The notes beneath the pieces were generated by a model. The model did no database searches and was not told the DNA's origin. It saw only the letters and a list, made by a program, of their open reading frames with translations. A stretch of 8,128 nt of DNA from Dehalococcoidia bacterium (GTDB taxonomy: Bacteria; Chloroflexota; Dehalococcoidia; GIF9; AB-539-J10), in assembly GCA_023229725.1 (NCBI GenBank), contig JALNYR010000122.1:1-8128 (forward strand). Direction: 5' to 3'. This document shows positions 1-6,392 of this stretch, piece after piece. The position numbers and the translations under genes are program-made. Within the stretch, counting starts at the first letter, position 1. Every line of letters begins with the position of its first letter.

Positions 1-402
1 GTTGTACAGTGTGCCCGTCACGCTGCGTTCGTTCACGCCCATCACGACGGCGATGCGGTGCTCTCGCGCCACGTCCAGCAACGGCGTCAGAGCCGGGCCG
101 GGGACATCGACGGCATTCCGGTACAGTTCAGCGTACGCCTGCTTCCCGGGTCCGTAGTTCCAGCGCGAGTCCGCACTGGCCCACACCGGGTACCCCGGCA
201 CCCAGGTCTCGGGGAAGACCGCGAGGCTGGCGCCGTGCTCGGCCGCCTCTGCGACGAGTCTGCACCCCTTCGCGATGGTCGCCTCCCGGTCGAGATACAC
301 CGGAGCCGCCTGCACCGCCGCCACCATGAAGGTACCCGCCCTGTCGCCCGTGCTCATCAGCTTGAGCTCGTCGGCAGGCGCCATGCACTCAGTCGTACCC
401 AT
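1..402 (-). CDS. Nitrilase / carbon-nitrogen hydrolase, N-terminal part (runs off left edge)
   Basis: The first 134 residues of a nitrilase-superfamily enzyme are present; the rest lies beyond base 1. The core begins at about residue 26 (MVAAVQAAPVYLD), the usual first strand of the fold. It continues to AVFPETWVPGYPVW (residues 61-74), where E65 is the expected catalytic base of the Glu-Lys-Cys triad. The FPETWVPGYP form resembles true nitrilases (nitrile to carboxylate plus ammonia) more than amidase branches, which is a family-level inference. The Lys and Cys residues lie outside the window. The start at 402 was chosen because AGGAGGG precedes it at good spacing. It gives about 25 residues ahead of the core, and in-frame ATGs at residues 7, 16 and 26 are alternatives. 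A promoter lies at 461-489, and the gene is divergent from the RHH gene. Substrate cannot be told. Confidence 0.9.
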   Translation of the reverse strand, partial: MGTTECMAPADELKLMSTGDRAGTFMVAAVQAAPVYLDREATIAKGCRLVAEAAEHGASLAVFPETWVPGYPVWASADSRWNYGPGKQAYAELYRNAVDVPGPALTPLLDVAREHRIAVVMGVNERSVTGTLYN

Positions 403-440
403 GCTGTCCCTCCTCGCTTGTGTTGCCCGCGAGAGCACGG

Positions 441-453
441 GCTCCACGGGAGC
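441..453. repeat. Short inverted repeat near the nitrilase transcription start
   Basis: GCTCC-ACG-GGAGC is a perfect 5-bp inverted repeat with a 3-nt spacer. It lies just downstream of the predicted -10 box of the nitrilase promoter (predicted start near 454). It could be a small operator, or a stem-loop at the very 5' end of the nitrilase mRNA. It is short enough to be chance in GC-rich DNA. Confidence 0.3.
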
Positions 454-460
454 ATCCGAG

Positions 461-489
461 AGTATAGAATCGCGTCCTCCGGCGGTCAA
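461..489 (-). promoter_or_regulatory. Sigma70-type promoter for the nitrilase
   Basis: On the minus strand, TTGACC (489-484) and TATACT (466-461) are separated by exactly 17 bp. This places a transcription start near 454 and a leader of about 50 nt before the ATG at 402. Hexamers and spacing are close to consensus. Confidence 0.55.
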
Positions 490-507
490 CGCAGCTCCCG
501 CCGCGCA

Positions 508-538
508 TTGTCACGAAGCGACGCGTGCGCGCTATAAT
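508..538 (+). promoter_or_regulatory. Promoter for the RHH gene
   Basis: TTGTCA (508-513) and a perfect TATAAT (533-538) are separated by 19 bp, which is longer than ideal. The predicted start near 545 gives a leader of about 30 nt. Its -35 box is only 18 bp from the -35 box of the opposing nitrilase promoter, so one bound regulator could affect both. Six-base palindromes ACGCGT (521-526) and CGTACG (546-551) flank the -10 box and are possible but unproven half-sites. Confidence 0.5.
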
Positions 539-574
539 CACTCATCGTACGGTCTTTTCCGAGGAGCACGCTCC

Positions 575-820
575 GTGAACAAGAACGTGAAGAAGATAGA
601 GATAACCGTTCCTCCCGAACTCTTCTCGGCCGTGGAGGAGCAGAGCAAAGCGCGGGGAGAGTCCCTGAGCCAGTTCTTCTGCCGTGGCGCCGAAACCCTG
701 CTGCGTCGACACAAGGAACGCCGCATGTTGGAGCAGTACGTCGAGTCCCGAACGAAGATGCCCGACCCGTCCGAGGTCGCCGCCGCACAACGCAACCTCG
801 GCACGACCACCGACGAGTAG
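575..820 (+). CDS. Ribbon-helix-helix (CopG/Arc/MetJ-type) small DNA-binding protein
   Basis: This 81-residue protein starts at GTG 575, eight bases after GAGGAG (561-566). The reading frame is open further upstream, but those codons precede the promoter and Shine-Dalgarno site. Residues 6-13 (KKIEITVP) look like the DNA-contacting beta strand of an RHH fold. Two helices follow: PPELFSAVEEQSKARG and ESLSQFFCRGAETLLRR. The tail (about residues 47-81) is charged, as in antitoxins where it binds a toxin. RHH proteins dimerise to bind operator DNA, usually repressing their own promoter. No toxin gene is adjacent, because the next gene converges 15 bp away. It may therefore be a lone regulator of itself and perhaps the divergent nitrilase, or an orphan antitoxin. 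Fold confident, role not. Confidence 0.75.
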   Translation: MNKNVKKIEITVPPELFSAVEEQSKARGESLSQFFCRGAETLLRRHKERRMLEQYVESRTKMPDPSEVAAAQRNLGTTTDE

Positions 821-842
821 CGGCAACGTAGTCCGCTAGCGG
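818..842. repeat. Inverted repeats joining two convergent stop codons
   Basis: TAGCGG (818-823) and CCGCTA (833-838) form an inverted repeat whose outer ends are the stop codons of the RHH gene and of the opposing VWA gene. A perfect 10-bp palindrome CCGCTAGCGG (833-842) overlaps the second. There is no T-tract on either side, so this is at best a weak bidirectional terminator or a block to read-through. Confidence 0.3.
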
Positions 843-2557
843 TAGAGCCGCGGCAGCAGTCGCGCCAGCACGTCCGGCAACTCTGAGACCGTGTACGCGA
901 CCTCGCATTTGCCGGCGCCGTAGAGCCCCTCCTGCGGGGCGCCGACCGACACCGTGAGCACGTCCACCCCCGCCCCGCGACACAGCTCGAGCGCCTGCCT
1001 GACGACGTACGTGTCTTTCGGGTGCCCGTCCGTGAAGTGCAGCACCAGCCTGCGCTGCGCCATACGGCGCCGCAGGATGAGCAGCGCCGCCGCAATGGCC
1101 TCGCCGGTCGGCGTGCCGCCATCGCACCACACGTCGCGAAGCGACAGCGGCATTGCGGACGAGGCGAGCCTCGTGAGCTGGACCGGCGCACCGGGATGCA
1201 GCCCCCCGCTCGTGTACGTCAGGACCTCGTACCAGACCCGAGGCGCAAGTCCTCGCAATGCCTCAGCAACGATGCAGGCCGCGCGGTGCACGGCCGGCAT
1301 GTGGGATTTCATGGATGCCGAGACATCGATGAGGAAGACCATGGCCGTGCTGCCTCGATGTCGGTCCCGCCTCTTGAACACGCTGTCCTTGCCGGCGGCA
1401 ATGCGCGTGAGCCCCCGCCCGTCGAGCTTCCCGCGACGCAGCCCGTACCTCCAGCGAGAGCGCGCGTCGTCCATCCTGGCGAAGAGTCGCCGAACCGACT
1501 GGATGTCCTGCGCTACCTCCGCGCGCACTCGTTCGTAGTCGTCCGGGTCGAAGCGGGCATCCTTGATCGCCGTCGCTGCCGCGCGCACGCCCAGCTCCCG
1601 CAACTCGTTCGTCAGCACGACGGCGGCGCCCCGCAGCTCTTCCGGTGCTTCCCCGGCGCCGGACGGCGCCATCACCGCAGCGTCCATCGTGTACTGGCTG
1701 AGGTCCACGAAGCTCCCCGCCTCGGCCCCTCCCAGGACGTTCTTCCGCATCTGGAGACGGTCCGCCCGGGCCTCGGCGGACTCCCCCGTTGCCTCCTGAC
1801 AGGCCATCCACCACGGCATGACGGCATCGCCCGCGCCGGGTGGAAACGCGCACAGCCGGCGCCACACGAGCCCCGCCTGCGCCAGCCGTCGCCGCGGCTC
1901 CCGAATCGATACGTACTCCCGTGCCTGCGCTTCCAGCTCAGCCACAGCGCCGAGCAGCTCCGGGTTGAGGTCAGCCGGCAGAAGCCCGCCGCGCAGTCTC
2001 ACGCCGAGCCAGAGCTCAAGGATGCTGTCCCGCGTCAGGGGGACATCACCGTGTGGAGCAGCGTCGCGGGGCGACCACGGTGCGAGCACGTCGTGCGCTG
2101 CTTCAAGGTACATCGCCAGTGTGCGCGAGAGGCGCGACAGCCGGGAAACGACGTACACCTCTTCGAGGGCACGGTAGACGCGCGTGAACTCGCGACGCTC
2201 GAAGTCGTCCAGCGCCGGCCACTCGTCCCAGGCGGACGCGGGTATCGACAGCTCCCGCTGCGCCGCATTGCGTATCGCGAGTCCCACGACGCAGTCCACC
2301 ACCGGCGCGGGTACCGGCGCGGCGAACCCGCTCAACAGTCGAGGGTCGAGCACGAGCGGTGCGCCGCCTGCGCCACGGTCACGAGCACGCGCCGGACGCA
2401 GCCGCGCCCGGACCAGTTCCGACTGGGTGGCAGCGCCACCGAGGATGGACGCGAGTTCGCGCGCGCGGTCGCTCGACCTGTCGATGCGCCAGTAGTCCGA
2501 CAGGCTCCGCGTCGCGGGACCGGTCGCGCCCTCAGTTGTCATCGGGGGAAGAGGCAC
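836..2557 (-). CDS. VWA-domain protein, CobT/NorD type, partner of the adjacent AAA+ ATPase
   Basis: About 573 residues. The C-terminal third is a von Willebrand factor A domain (about residues 402-573) with a complete metal-ion (MIDAS) site: DVSAS at 411-415, Thr in GGTPTGE near 482-484, and TDG with D510. Just before it lies an arginine-rich stretch (about 356-400, including RWRYGLRRGKLDGRGL) like the linker before the VWA domain in CobT-like proteins. The N-terminal 350 residues are alpha-helical in character and unrecognised. Such proteins act in the cytoplasm with a MoxR/NorQ/CobS ATPase to insert metal or activate a target complex. The start is uncertain: GTG 2557 has GGAGG nine bases upstream, while ATG 2542 and ATG 2566 are alternatives. 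All overlap the end of the ATPase gene, implying translational coupling. The target is not in the window. Confidence 0.85.
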   Translation of the reverse strand: MPLPPMTTEGATGPATRSLSDYWRIDRSSDRARELASILGGAATQSELVRARLRPARARDRGAGGAPLVLDPRLLSGFAAPVPAPVVDCVVGLAIRNAAQRELSIPASAWDEWPALDDFERREFTRVYRALEEVYVVSRLSRLSRTLAMYLEAAHDVLAPWSPRDAAPHGDVPLTRDSILELWLGVRLRGGLLPADLNPELLGAVAELEAQAREYVSIREPRRRLAQAGLVWRRLCAFPPGAGDAVMPWWMACQEATGESAEARADRLQMRKNVLGGAEAGSFVDLSQYTMDAAVMAPSGAGEAPEELRGAAVVLTNELRELGVRAAATAIKDARFDPDDYERVRAEVAQDIQSVRRLFARMDDARSRWRYGLRRGKLDGRGLTRIAAGKDSVFKRRDRHRGSTAMVFLIDVSASMKSHMPAVHRAACIVAEALRGLAPRVWYEVLTYTSGGLHPGAPVQLTRLASSAMPLSLRDVWCDGGTPTGEAIAAALLILRRRMAQRRLVLHFTDGHPKDTYVVRQALELCRGAGVDVLTVSVGAPQEGLYGAGKCEVAYTVSELPDVLARLLPRLYR

Positions 2558-3437
2558 GTGGGTCATCCTCCACCCACTGCAGCGCCTGCAGGGCAGCCTT
2601 CTCCAGGGCCGCATCGTCGTCGGCGAAGATGACGGCAGTCTCCACCGCCTCCCTCAGCGAGGCTCCTTCGCACATCTCCTCCGCCGCCACGAGAAGCTGG
2701 CGGGTGGAGATGGGCGTCGGTCGGGGGGCTTTGCGCAGCGTGTGAGCGAAGTCGGTCAGCTTCTCGGCAAGCCTCATCGACAGGCCGTGCGAGTGGAGAA
2801 TGCGGGCCTCTTCGTTCTTGGGCGGATAGTCAAGGCGCACCGTCCGTGGAAACCGGTCACGCACGGCGGCGTCAAGAGGGTTCGCTCCGTAGAACTCCTC
2901 TCCCTCGTTCAGAGTCGCGAAGAACACCACACCCGAAGCGACACGCACTTCGTAAGTGAGGTCGTCGCTCCACAGCGACCGCCGCCAGTCGAGCAATCCA
3001 AGGATGGCGTTCAGCACCTCGGGATGGGCGCGGTTTATCTCGTCCAGAAGGACGACGCAATCACGTGTCTCGACCGCGTGGATGAAGCGCGCCTTCCGGT
3101 ACCACGTCTCGCCGTCGTTCAACCGGTCCTTGCCGAACCACTGTTCGGCATCGACGAACGCGCCGCAGTGCACTTCGAAGAACGGCCTTCGCCAGCGGGC
3201 GGCGAACACGCGGGCGAGCGTCGTCTTGCCGCAACCCTTCGGTCCGCGTATGAGCACGTTTATCTGCTCGCCCCGCGACGAGCGCGACGCAACCCGTCCA
3301 AGGCGTTCCAGGTTCTGTGCGGACACCCAGAAGCCCTCTTCGTCCGGCGGAACCGGAAGGTCGGCCGGATTCTGACGAGCAGCGCCGGATGAAGGTACGA
3401 CACCATCACGCAGCATGGGTCCAGGCGATTCGTCCAT
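2532..3437 (-). CDS. MoxR/CobS-type AAA+ ATPase
   Basis: A 301-residue AAA+ ATPase. Walker A is GPKGCGKT (65-72) and Walker B is VVLLDEIN (128-135). Sensor 1 is ATLN (174-177), the arginine-finger region is AVRDRFPR (191-198), and a sensor-2-like arginine lies in ISTRQL (about 246). The insert VDAEQWFGKDRLNDGE after Walker A matches the substrate-loop region of MoxR/CobS/NorQ proteins. These form rings that use ATP, with a VWA partner, to remodel or metallate a client complex. The start at 3437 was chosen because GGAGG lies eight bases upstream. The open frame extends further back but into the upstream gene. The first 30 residues are a Pro/Ala-rich extension. The 3' end overlaps the VWA gene, so the two should be made together. 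Subfamily (MoxR, CobS, NorQ/CbbQ) cannot be settled by eye. Confidence 0.9.
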   Translation of the reverse strand: MDESPGPMLRDGVVPSSGAARQNPADLPVPPDEEGFWVSAQNLERLGRVASRSSRGEQINVLIRGPKGCGKTTLARVFAARWRRPFFEVHCGAFVDAEQWFGKDRLNDGETWYRKARFIHAVETRDCVVLLDEINRAHPEVLNAILGLLDWRRSLWSDDLTYEVRVASGVVFFATLNEGEEFYGANPLDAAVRDRFPRTVRLDYPPKNEEARILHSHGLSMRLAEKLTDFAHTLRKAPRPTPISTRQLLVAAEEMCEGASLREAVETAVIFADDDAALEKAALQALQWVEDDPRASSPDDN

Positions 3438-3457
3438 GGGGGTTGCCTCCACGGCCA

Positions 3458-3486
3458 ATTCTACGCGACGCCCTCCCGGACGCCAA
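3458..3486 (-). promoter_or_regulatory. Possible promoter for the AAA+/VWA pair
   Basis: On the minus strand, TTGGCG (3486-3481) and TAGAAT (3463-3458) are 17 bp apart, in the 67-bp gap after the MFS gene. The predicted start is nearly at the Shine-Dalgarno site, giving a very short leader, so this is a weak call. Read-through from the MFS gene is the alternative, as no terminator is visible in the gap. Confidence 0.3.
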
Positions 3487-3504
3487 CCGGCCGCCGGAGA
3501 GATG

Positions 3505-4803
3505 TCATCCGCGAGGCCGCACGGGCACGAGCCTGCGCGGCGCGGCCATCCACATGAGGAGGCCGCAGACAACGAGCGAACCGAGCAGCATGAACAGGGT
3601 TGAGTGGTAGCTGCCCGAGACGTCATGGAGATGCCCCGCCAGCCATGGGCTGATAGCGCCCCCGGCGGAGAATCCGAGCGCGACCGTCCCCTGGATGGCG
3701 CCGTAGGACTTTCCGTGGAAGAGGTCCGCGACAGAGGCGAACAGCACCGGCGGCATCACTCCCATGCCGAACCCGAACACGGCGGCAAACAGGTAGGCCA
3801 TCCACGGCTGTGTCGCATCGTTGATGACAAACAGCACCAGTGTGCCCGCGACCGCCAGCGCGCAGGCGGGAAGGTACACCCTCTCCCGCCCGAGCCTGTC
3901 CGAGACGGAACTCGCAAGGCTCCCACAGACGAACACAACGCCGAAGACGCTGTACACGGAGGCGGCGGCCATCGGGGTGTAGCCGGCATCCTGGAAGAAG
4001 TAGACCTGGTGCGCGATGGCCGCCTTCTCGGCAAGCCCCAGCTGACAGAAGCCAGCGACCCAGAGCATCCAGAACTGCGGTGTCTTCAGCGCGCGTCGCA
4101 GTGTCCATTCGCGTGAGTGCCATTCCGATGTCTCCGCTGCGGCGCGGCCGGTCTCCGGGACATCCGCGGCCTTCATCGGAATTGTCGACGCTGGTTTCGC
4201 CGGCGGCTTCCGCAGAAAGGCAAGGGCGACCGGCGCCACCACGATCATCACCGTAAGGCCGGAGTAGAGCAGAGCACGCTGCCAGCCGTACAGGGAGATG
4301 AGATACTGAACGAGTGCCGCGGACACAAGGCTCACGCCGAACCCCGAAGCCAGCACTGCGAACGCCAGTGCCCGCCGTCGACCGAACCACGGCATCACGG
4401 TTGCCGACAGCGCCGTGATGCCCATCATGGCAACGCCGACCGCACCGATGACGCCGTACAGAAGGTAGAACTGCCACTGCTCAGTCGCGAGACTGCACAG
4501 TGCAACACAGCCGGCCAGCACGACGACGCCAAGAGAGACGAGTACCTGCGGCTTGTACCTGTCCACGAGGCCGCCTGCAATCGGCGAGAGCAGACCGTAC
4601 ACGAGGATGCTCAGGGAGAACATGATGGCTGCGCTGCCACGGCTCCAGCCGAAGTCGGCCACGACGGCGGGATAGAAGACCGAGAAAGCGTTGCGCAGGG
4701 CGAACCCGGCGGACATAACGAGGAAGGCGACGCCCAGCACAACCCAGCCGCGTCGGCTCACGTTGCCCGGGCGAGGCGTACTTCCGGTGTTCGTAGTGCT
4801 CAT
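3505..4803 (-). CDS. Major facilitator superfamily transporter (OFA / monocarboxylate-like)
   Basis: A 432-residue integral membrane protein with about 12 hydrophobic segments in two groups of six. A central hydrophilic loop spans about residues 200-240. MFS motif A is present as GGLVDRYKPQ (77-86) between TM2 and TM3, with its second-half equivalent SVSDRLGRER (299-308). The N-terminal pattern (RRGWVVLGVAFLV, then FGWSRG at 51-56) is typical of the oxalate:formate antiporter/monocarboxylate-porter group, so a small organic anion is a plausible substrate; the exact one is unknown. ATG 4803 was chosen over an upstream GTG at 4863, because the best promoter places the transcript start near 4857. 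No clear Shine-Dalgarno site precedes 4803. The gene is bounded upstream by a terminator and followed after 67 bp by the AAA+ gene. Confidence 0.88.
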   Translation of the reverse strand: MSTTNTGSTPRPGNVSRRGWVVLGVAFLVMSAGFALRNAFSVFYPAVVADFGWSRGSAAIMFSLSILVYGLLSPIAGGLVDRYKPQVLVSLGVVVLAGCVALCSLATEQWQFYLLYGVIGAVGVAMMGITALSATVMPWFGRRRALAFAVLASGFGVSLVSAALVQYLISLYGWQRALLYSGLTVMIVVAPVALAFLRKPPAKPASTIPMKAADVPETGRAAAETSEWHSREWTLRRALKTPQFWMLWVAGFCQLGLAEKAAIAHQVYFFQDAGYTPMAAASVYSVFGVVFVCGSLASSVSDRLGRERVYLPACALAVAGTLVLFVINDATQPWMAYLFAAVFGFGMGVMPPVLFASVADLFHGKSYGAIQGTVALGFSAGGAISPWLAGHLHDVSGSYHSTLFMLLGSLVVCGLLMWMAAPRRLVPVRPRG

Positions 4804-4863
4804 GGCGTGAAGAACGGGACCGTGCGCCGGCTCCCGCTCGGGAAAAAGGCGCGAGAACGCCAC

Positions 4864-4892
4864 AGTGTAGCAGTCGCAGCTTCAACCCGCAA
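4864..4892 (-). promoter_or_regulatory. Promoter for the MFS transporter
   Basis: On the minus strand, TTGCGG (4892-4887) and TACACT (4869-4864) are 17 bp apart. The predicted start near 4857 gives a leader of about 55 nt to ATG 4803. It lies just beyond the terminator of the preceding unit, as expected for an independent gene. Confidence 0.45.
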
Positions 4893-4930
4893 CGCAAGCG
4901 TCGCCGGCTCCAACCGGCGCCGACCGGGCG

Positions 4931-4972
4931 AATACAAAGGCAGGGCGCACCGCACGATGCGGCGCGCCCTGC
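4931..4972 (-). terminator. Hairpin terminator of the metallo-hydrolase/permease unit
   Basis: A 14-bp stem (4940-4953 with 4959-4972) has a 5-nt loop. Read on the minus strand it is fully paired, including one G-U pair; on the plus strand that position is an A-C mismatch. The minus-strand 3' side continues CTTTGTATT, a modest T-rich tail. It begins 19 bp after the stop codon of the permease, so it most likely ends that transcript. The weak U-tract leaves intrinsic termination probable, not certain. Confidence 0.65.
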
Positions 4973-4990
4973 GGAAAGGCATCGAGGTTG

Positions 4991-6337
4991 CTACTTGTCC
5001 TCGGACGGGATGTGCTGCGTCAGCTCTTTGAGTGAGACTCCCTCCTTGCTGAGCTGCTGCTTCCTGACGAGGAACACGACGGCGCCAATGGCGACCCAGA
5101 CGGCCGACCACAGCATCGCTTCCGGCTCCTGCAGCGCCATGAAGATGCCCGACACGATCATGGCGATGATGGGCACGATGAAGCGAAGCGAGCCCTTGAG
5201 CTTGATAGGCGCCTTCTCGTACAGACCAGGCTTCCTCGTCTTCAACAGCATCGCCGAAACCATGACGGGGAGGTAGCTGAACAGGAAGGTGAGATTGGAG
5301 GTGTAGGCGGCAAAGACGAGCCCTTTGCCCGAAAAGACGAAGATGAGGGCGATCAGCACGCTGGCGGTGAGACCCCACACAGGGGTGCCGAACTGCTGGT
5401 TCACTGATCCGAGCCGCTTCGGGATGATGCGGTCGCGACCAAGACTGAGAACGATCCGTGAAGCCGCAATCTGGAAGCCGTTCTGCGAGGTGGCGACGGC
5501 CATCACGACGACAAGAAGGAGCAGGGTTGCTGCCGCACCCGGCAGTACCAGCTTCGCCGCATCGTAGATAGGCGTGTTGCTCTTCGCCTGCTCAGTCCAG
5601 GGGAGCGTGCCCGATGCCGTCACCGACATCAGCACGTAGAGCACGATGCAGATGAGCAGCCCGATGATGATGCCGAGCGGAACATTCCGCGACGGGTTCT
5701 TCACTTCCTCGCCGATCTCGGCAGCCGCGTCGAACCCGACGTAGGCAAAGAACAGCAACGCCGCCGCCTTCACCGCTCCATCCAGCCCGAACGGCGTCAC
5801 GGGGCTCAGGTTGGCGGGGTTGACCTTCGGCAGGCCGGCGCCGATGAACACCACGAAGCCGCCGACCAGGATGCAGAACATGACGGTCTGCGCCATTGCG
5901 GAAATCTTGATGCCCAGGACATTGAGCACGTAGAAGAAGCCGATGAATCCGACCATCAGCAGCGCGGCGGGCAGGTTCGGAGCCACGGTCTGGATGTGGT
6001 CGGAGAACACGAACGCCGTAAGCGCCAGGGGAGTTATGTACGCCAGCCAGCGCGCCCAGCCACCCAGGAAACCTATGAAAGGGGAGAGAACGCGACTGGG
6101 GTAGAAGTACGTGCCTCCCTCCACGGGCATGGCCGAGGCCACGGCCGCGTAGCTCACAGCCACGGTTATCATCGGCAAGCCGATGATGAGATAGGCGAGC
6201 CAGACGCCCGGACCCGCGAGCGCAGAGGCCGGTCCGGCCAGCACGAACGGCCCGCCGCCGATGACCGCGCCGGCAGCGAGTGCGACGACGCCGAAGAGGC
6301 CGACGTCCCGCTTCAATCCCGACTTAGCTTGAGACAT
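4991..6337 (-). CDS. APC-family amino-acid permease
   Basis: A 448-residue membrane protein with about 12 TM segments. The TM1 glycine-rich stretch is GAVIGGGPFV (23-32). The conserved TM6 and following loop read FFAYVGFD (196-203) then EEVKNPSRNVP (210-220), hallmarks of amino acid-polyamine-organocation carriers. Proteins of this family import amino acids or amines, usually with a proton; the particular substrate cannot be read off. In TM1 the usual GSGIF is GGGPF here, a change in the unwound substrate-binding segment. The start at 6337 has AAGGA about eight bases upstream. The C-terminal tail after TM12 is hydrophilic. The gene follows the metallo-hydrolase by 55 bp with no visible promoter or terminator between them, so they are probably co-transcribed. 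Confidence 0.92.
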   Translation of the reverse strand: MSQAKSGLKRDVGLFGVVALAAGAVIGGGPFVLAGPASALAGPGVWLAYLIIGLPMITVAVSYAAVASAMPVEGGTYFYPSRVLSPFIGFLGGWARWLAYITPLALTAFVFSDHIQTVAPNLPAALLMVGFIGFFYVLNVLGIKISAMAQTVMFCILVGGFVVFIGAGLPKVNPANLSPVTPFGLDGAVKAAALLFFAYVGFDAAAEIGEEVKNPSRNVPLGIIIGLLICIVLYVLMSVTASGTLPWTEQAKSNTPIYDAAKLVLPGAAATLLLLVVVMAVATSQNGFQIAASRIVLSLGRDRIIPKRLGSVNQQFGTPVWGLTASVLIALIFVFSGKGLVFAAYTSNLTFLFSYLPVMVSAMLLKTRKPGLYEKAPIKLKGSLRFIVPIIAMIVSGIFMALQEPEAMLWSAVWVAIGAVVFLVRKQQLSKEGVSLKELTQHIPSEDK

Positions 6338-6392
6338 ATGCTTTCCTTTCTCTTCTTCTCAACCGATACATTGAGTGCGACCTGCCGTTTCC

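Noticed and set aside
538..1191. Open frames on the minus strand over the RHH gene and VWA end
   Set aside because: They overlap the RHH gene and the true VWA frame, are Arg/Ser/Cys-rich, and lack a start signal.
1022..2632. 536-codon open frame on the plus strand
   Set aside because: It is wholly antisense to the VWA gene. Its composition is Arg/Pro/His-rich with no domain, whereas the opposite strand has clear VWA motifs. It is a GC-rich shadow.
3438..3626. N-terminal extension of the AAA+ ATPase up to 3626
   Set aside because: It would run into the MFS coding region. It is a Cys/Ser/Arg-rich sequence without homology character, and a good GGAGG precedes ATG 3437.
4804..4863. GTG start at 4863 for the MFS protein
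   Set aside because: The best promoter places the transcript start near 4857, inside this extension, and the extra residues are not typical of MFS N-termini.
4117..5031. 304-codon open frame on the plus strand
   Set aside because: It is antisense to the MFS gene and its promoter/terminator region, has low-complexity charged composition, and shows no family signature.
6338..6392. Separate promoter for the permease
   Set aside because: Only a poor TGTATC-like -10 with no -35 at suitable spacing was found, so co-transcription with the hydrolase is simpler.
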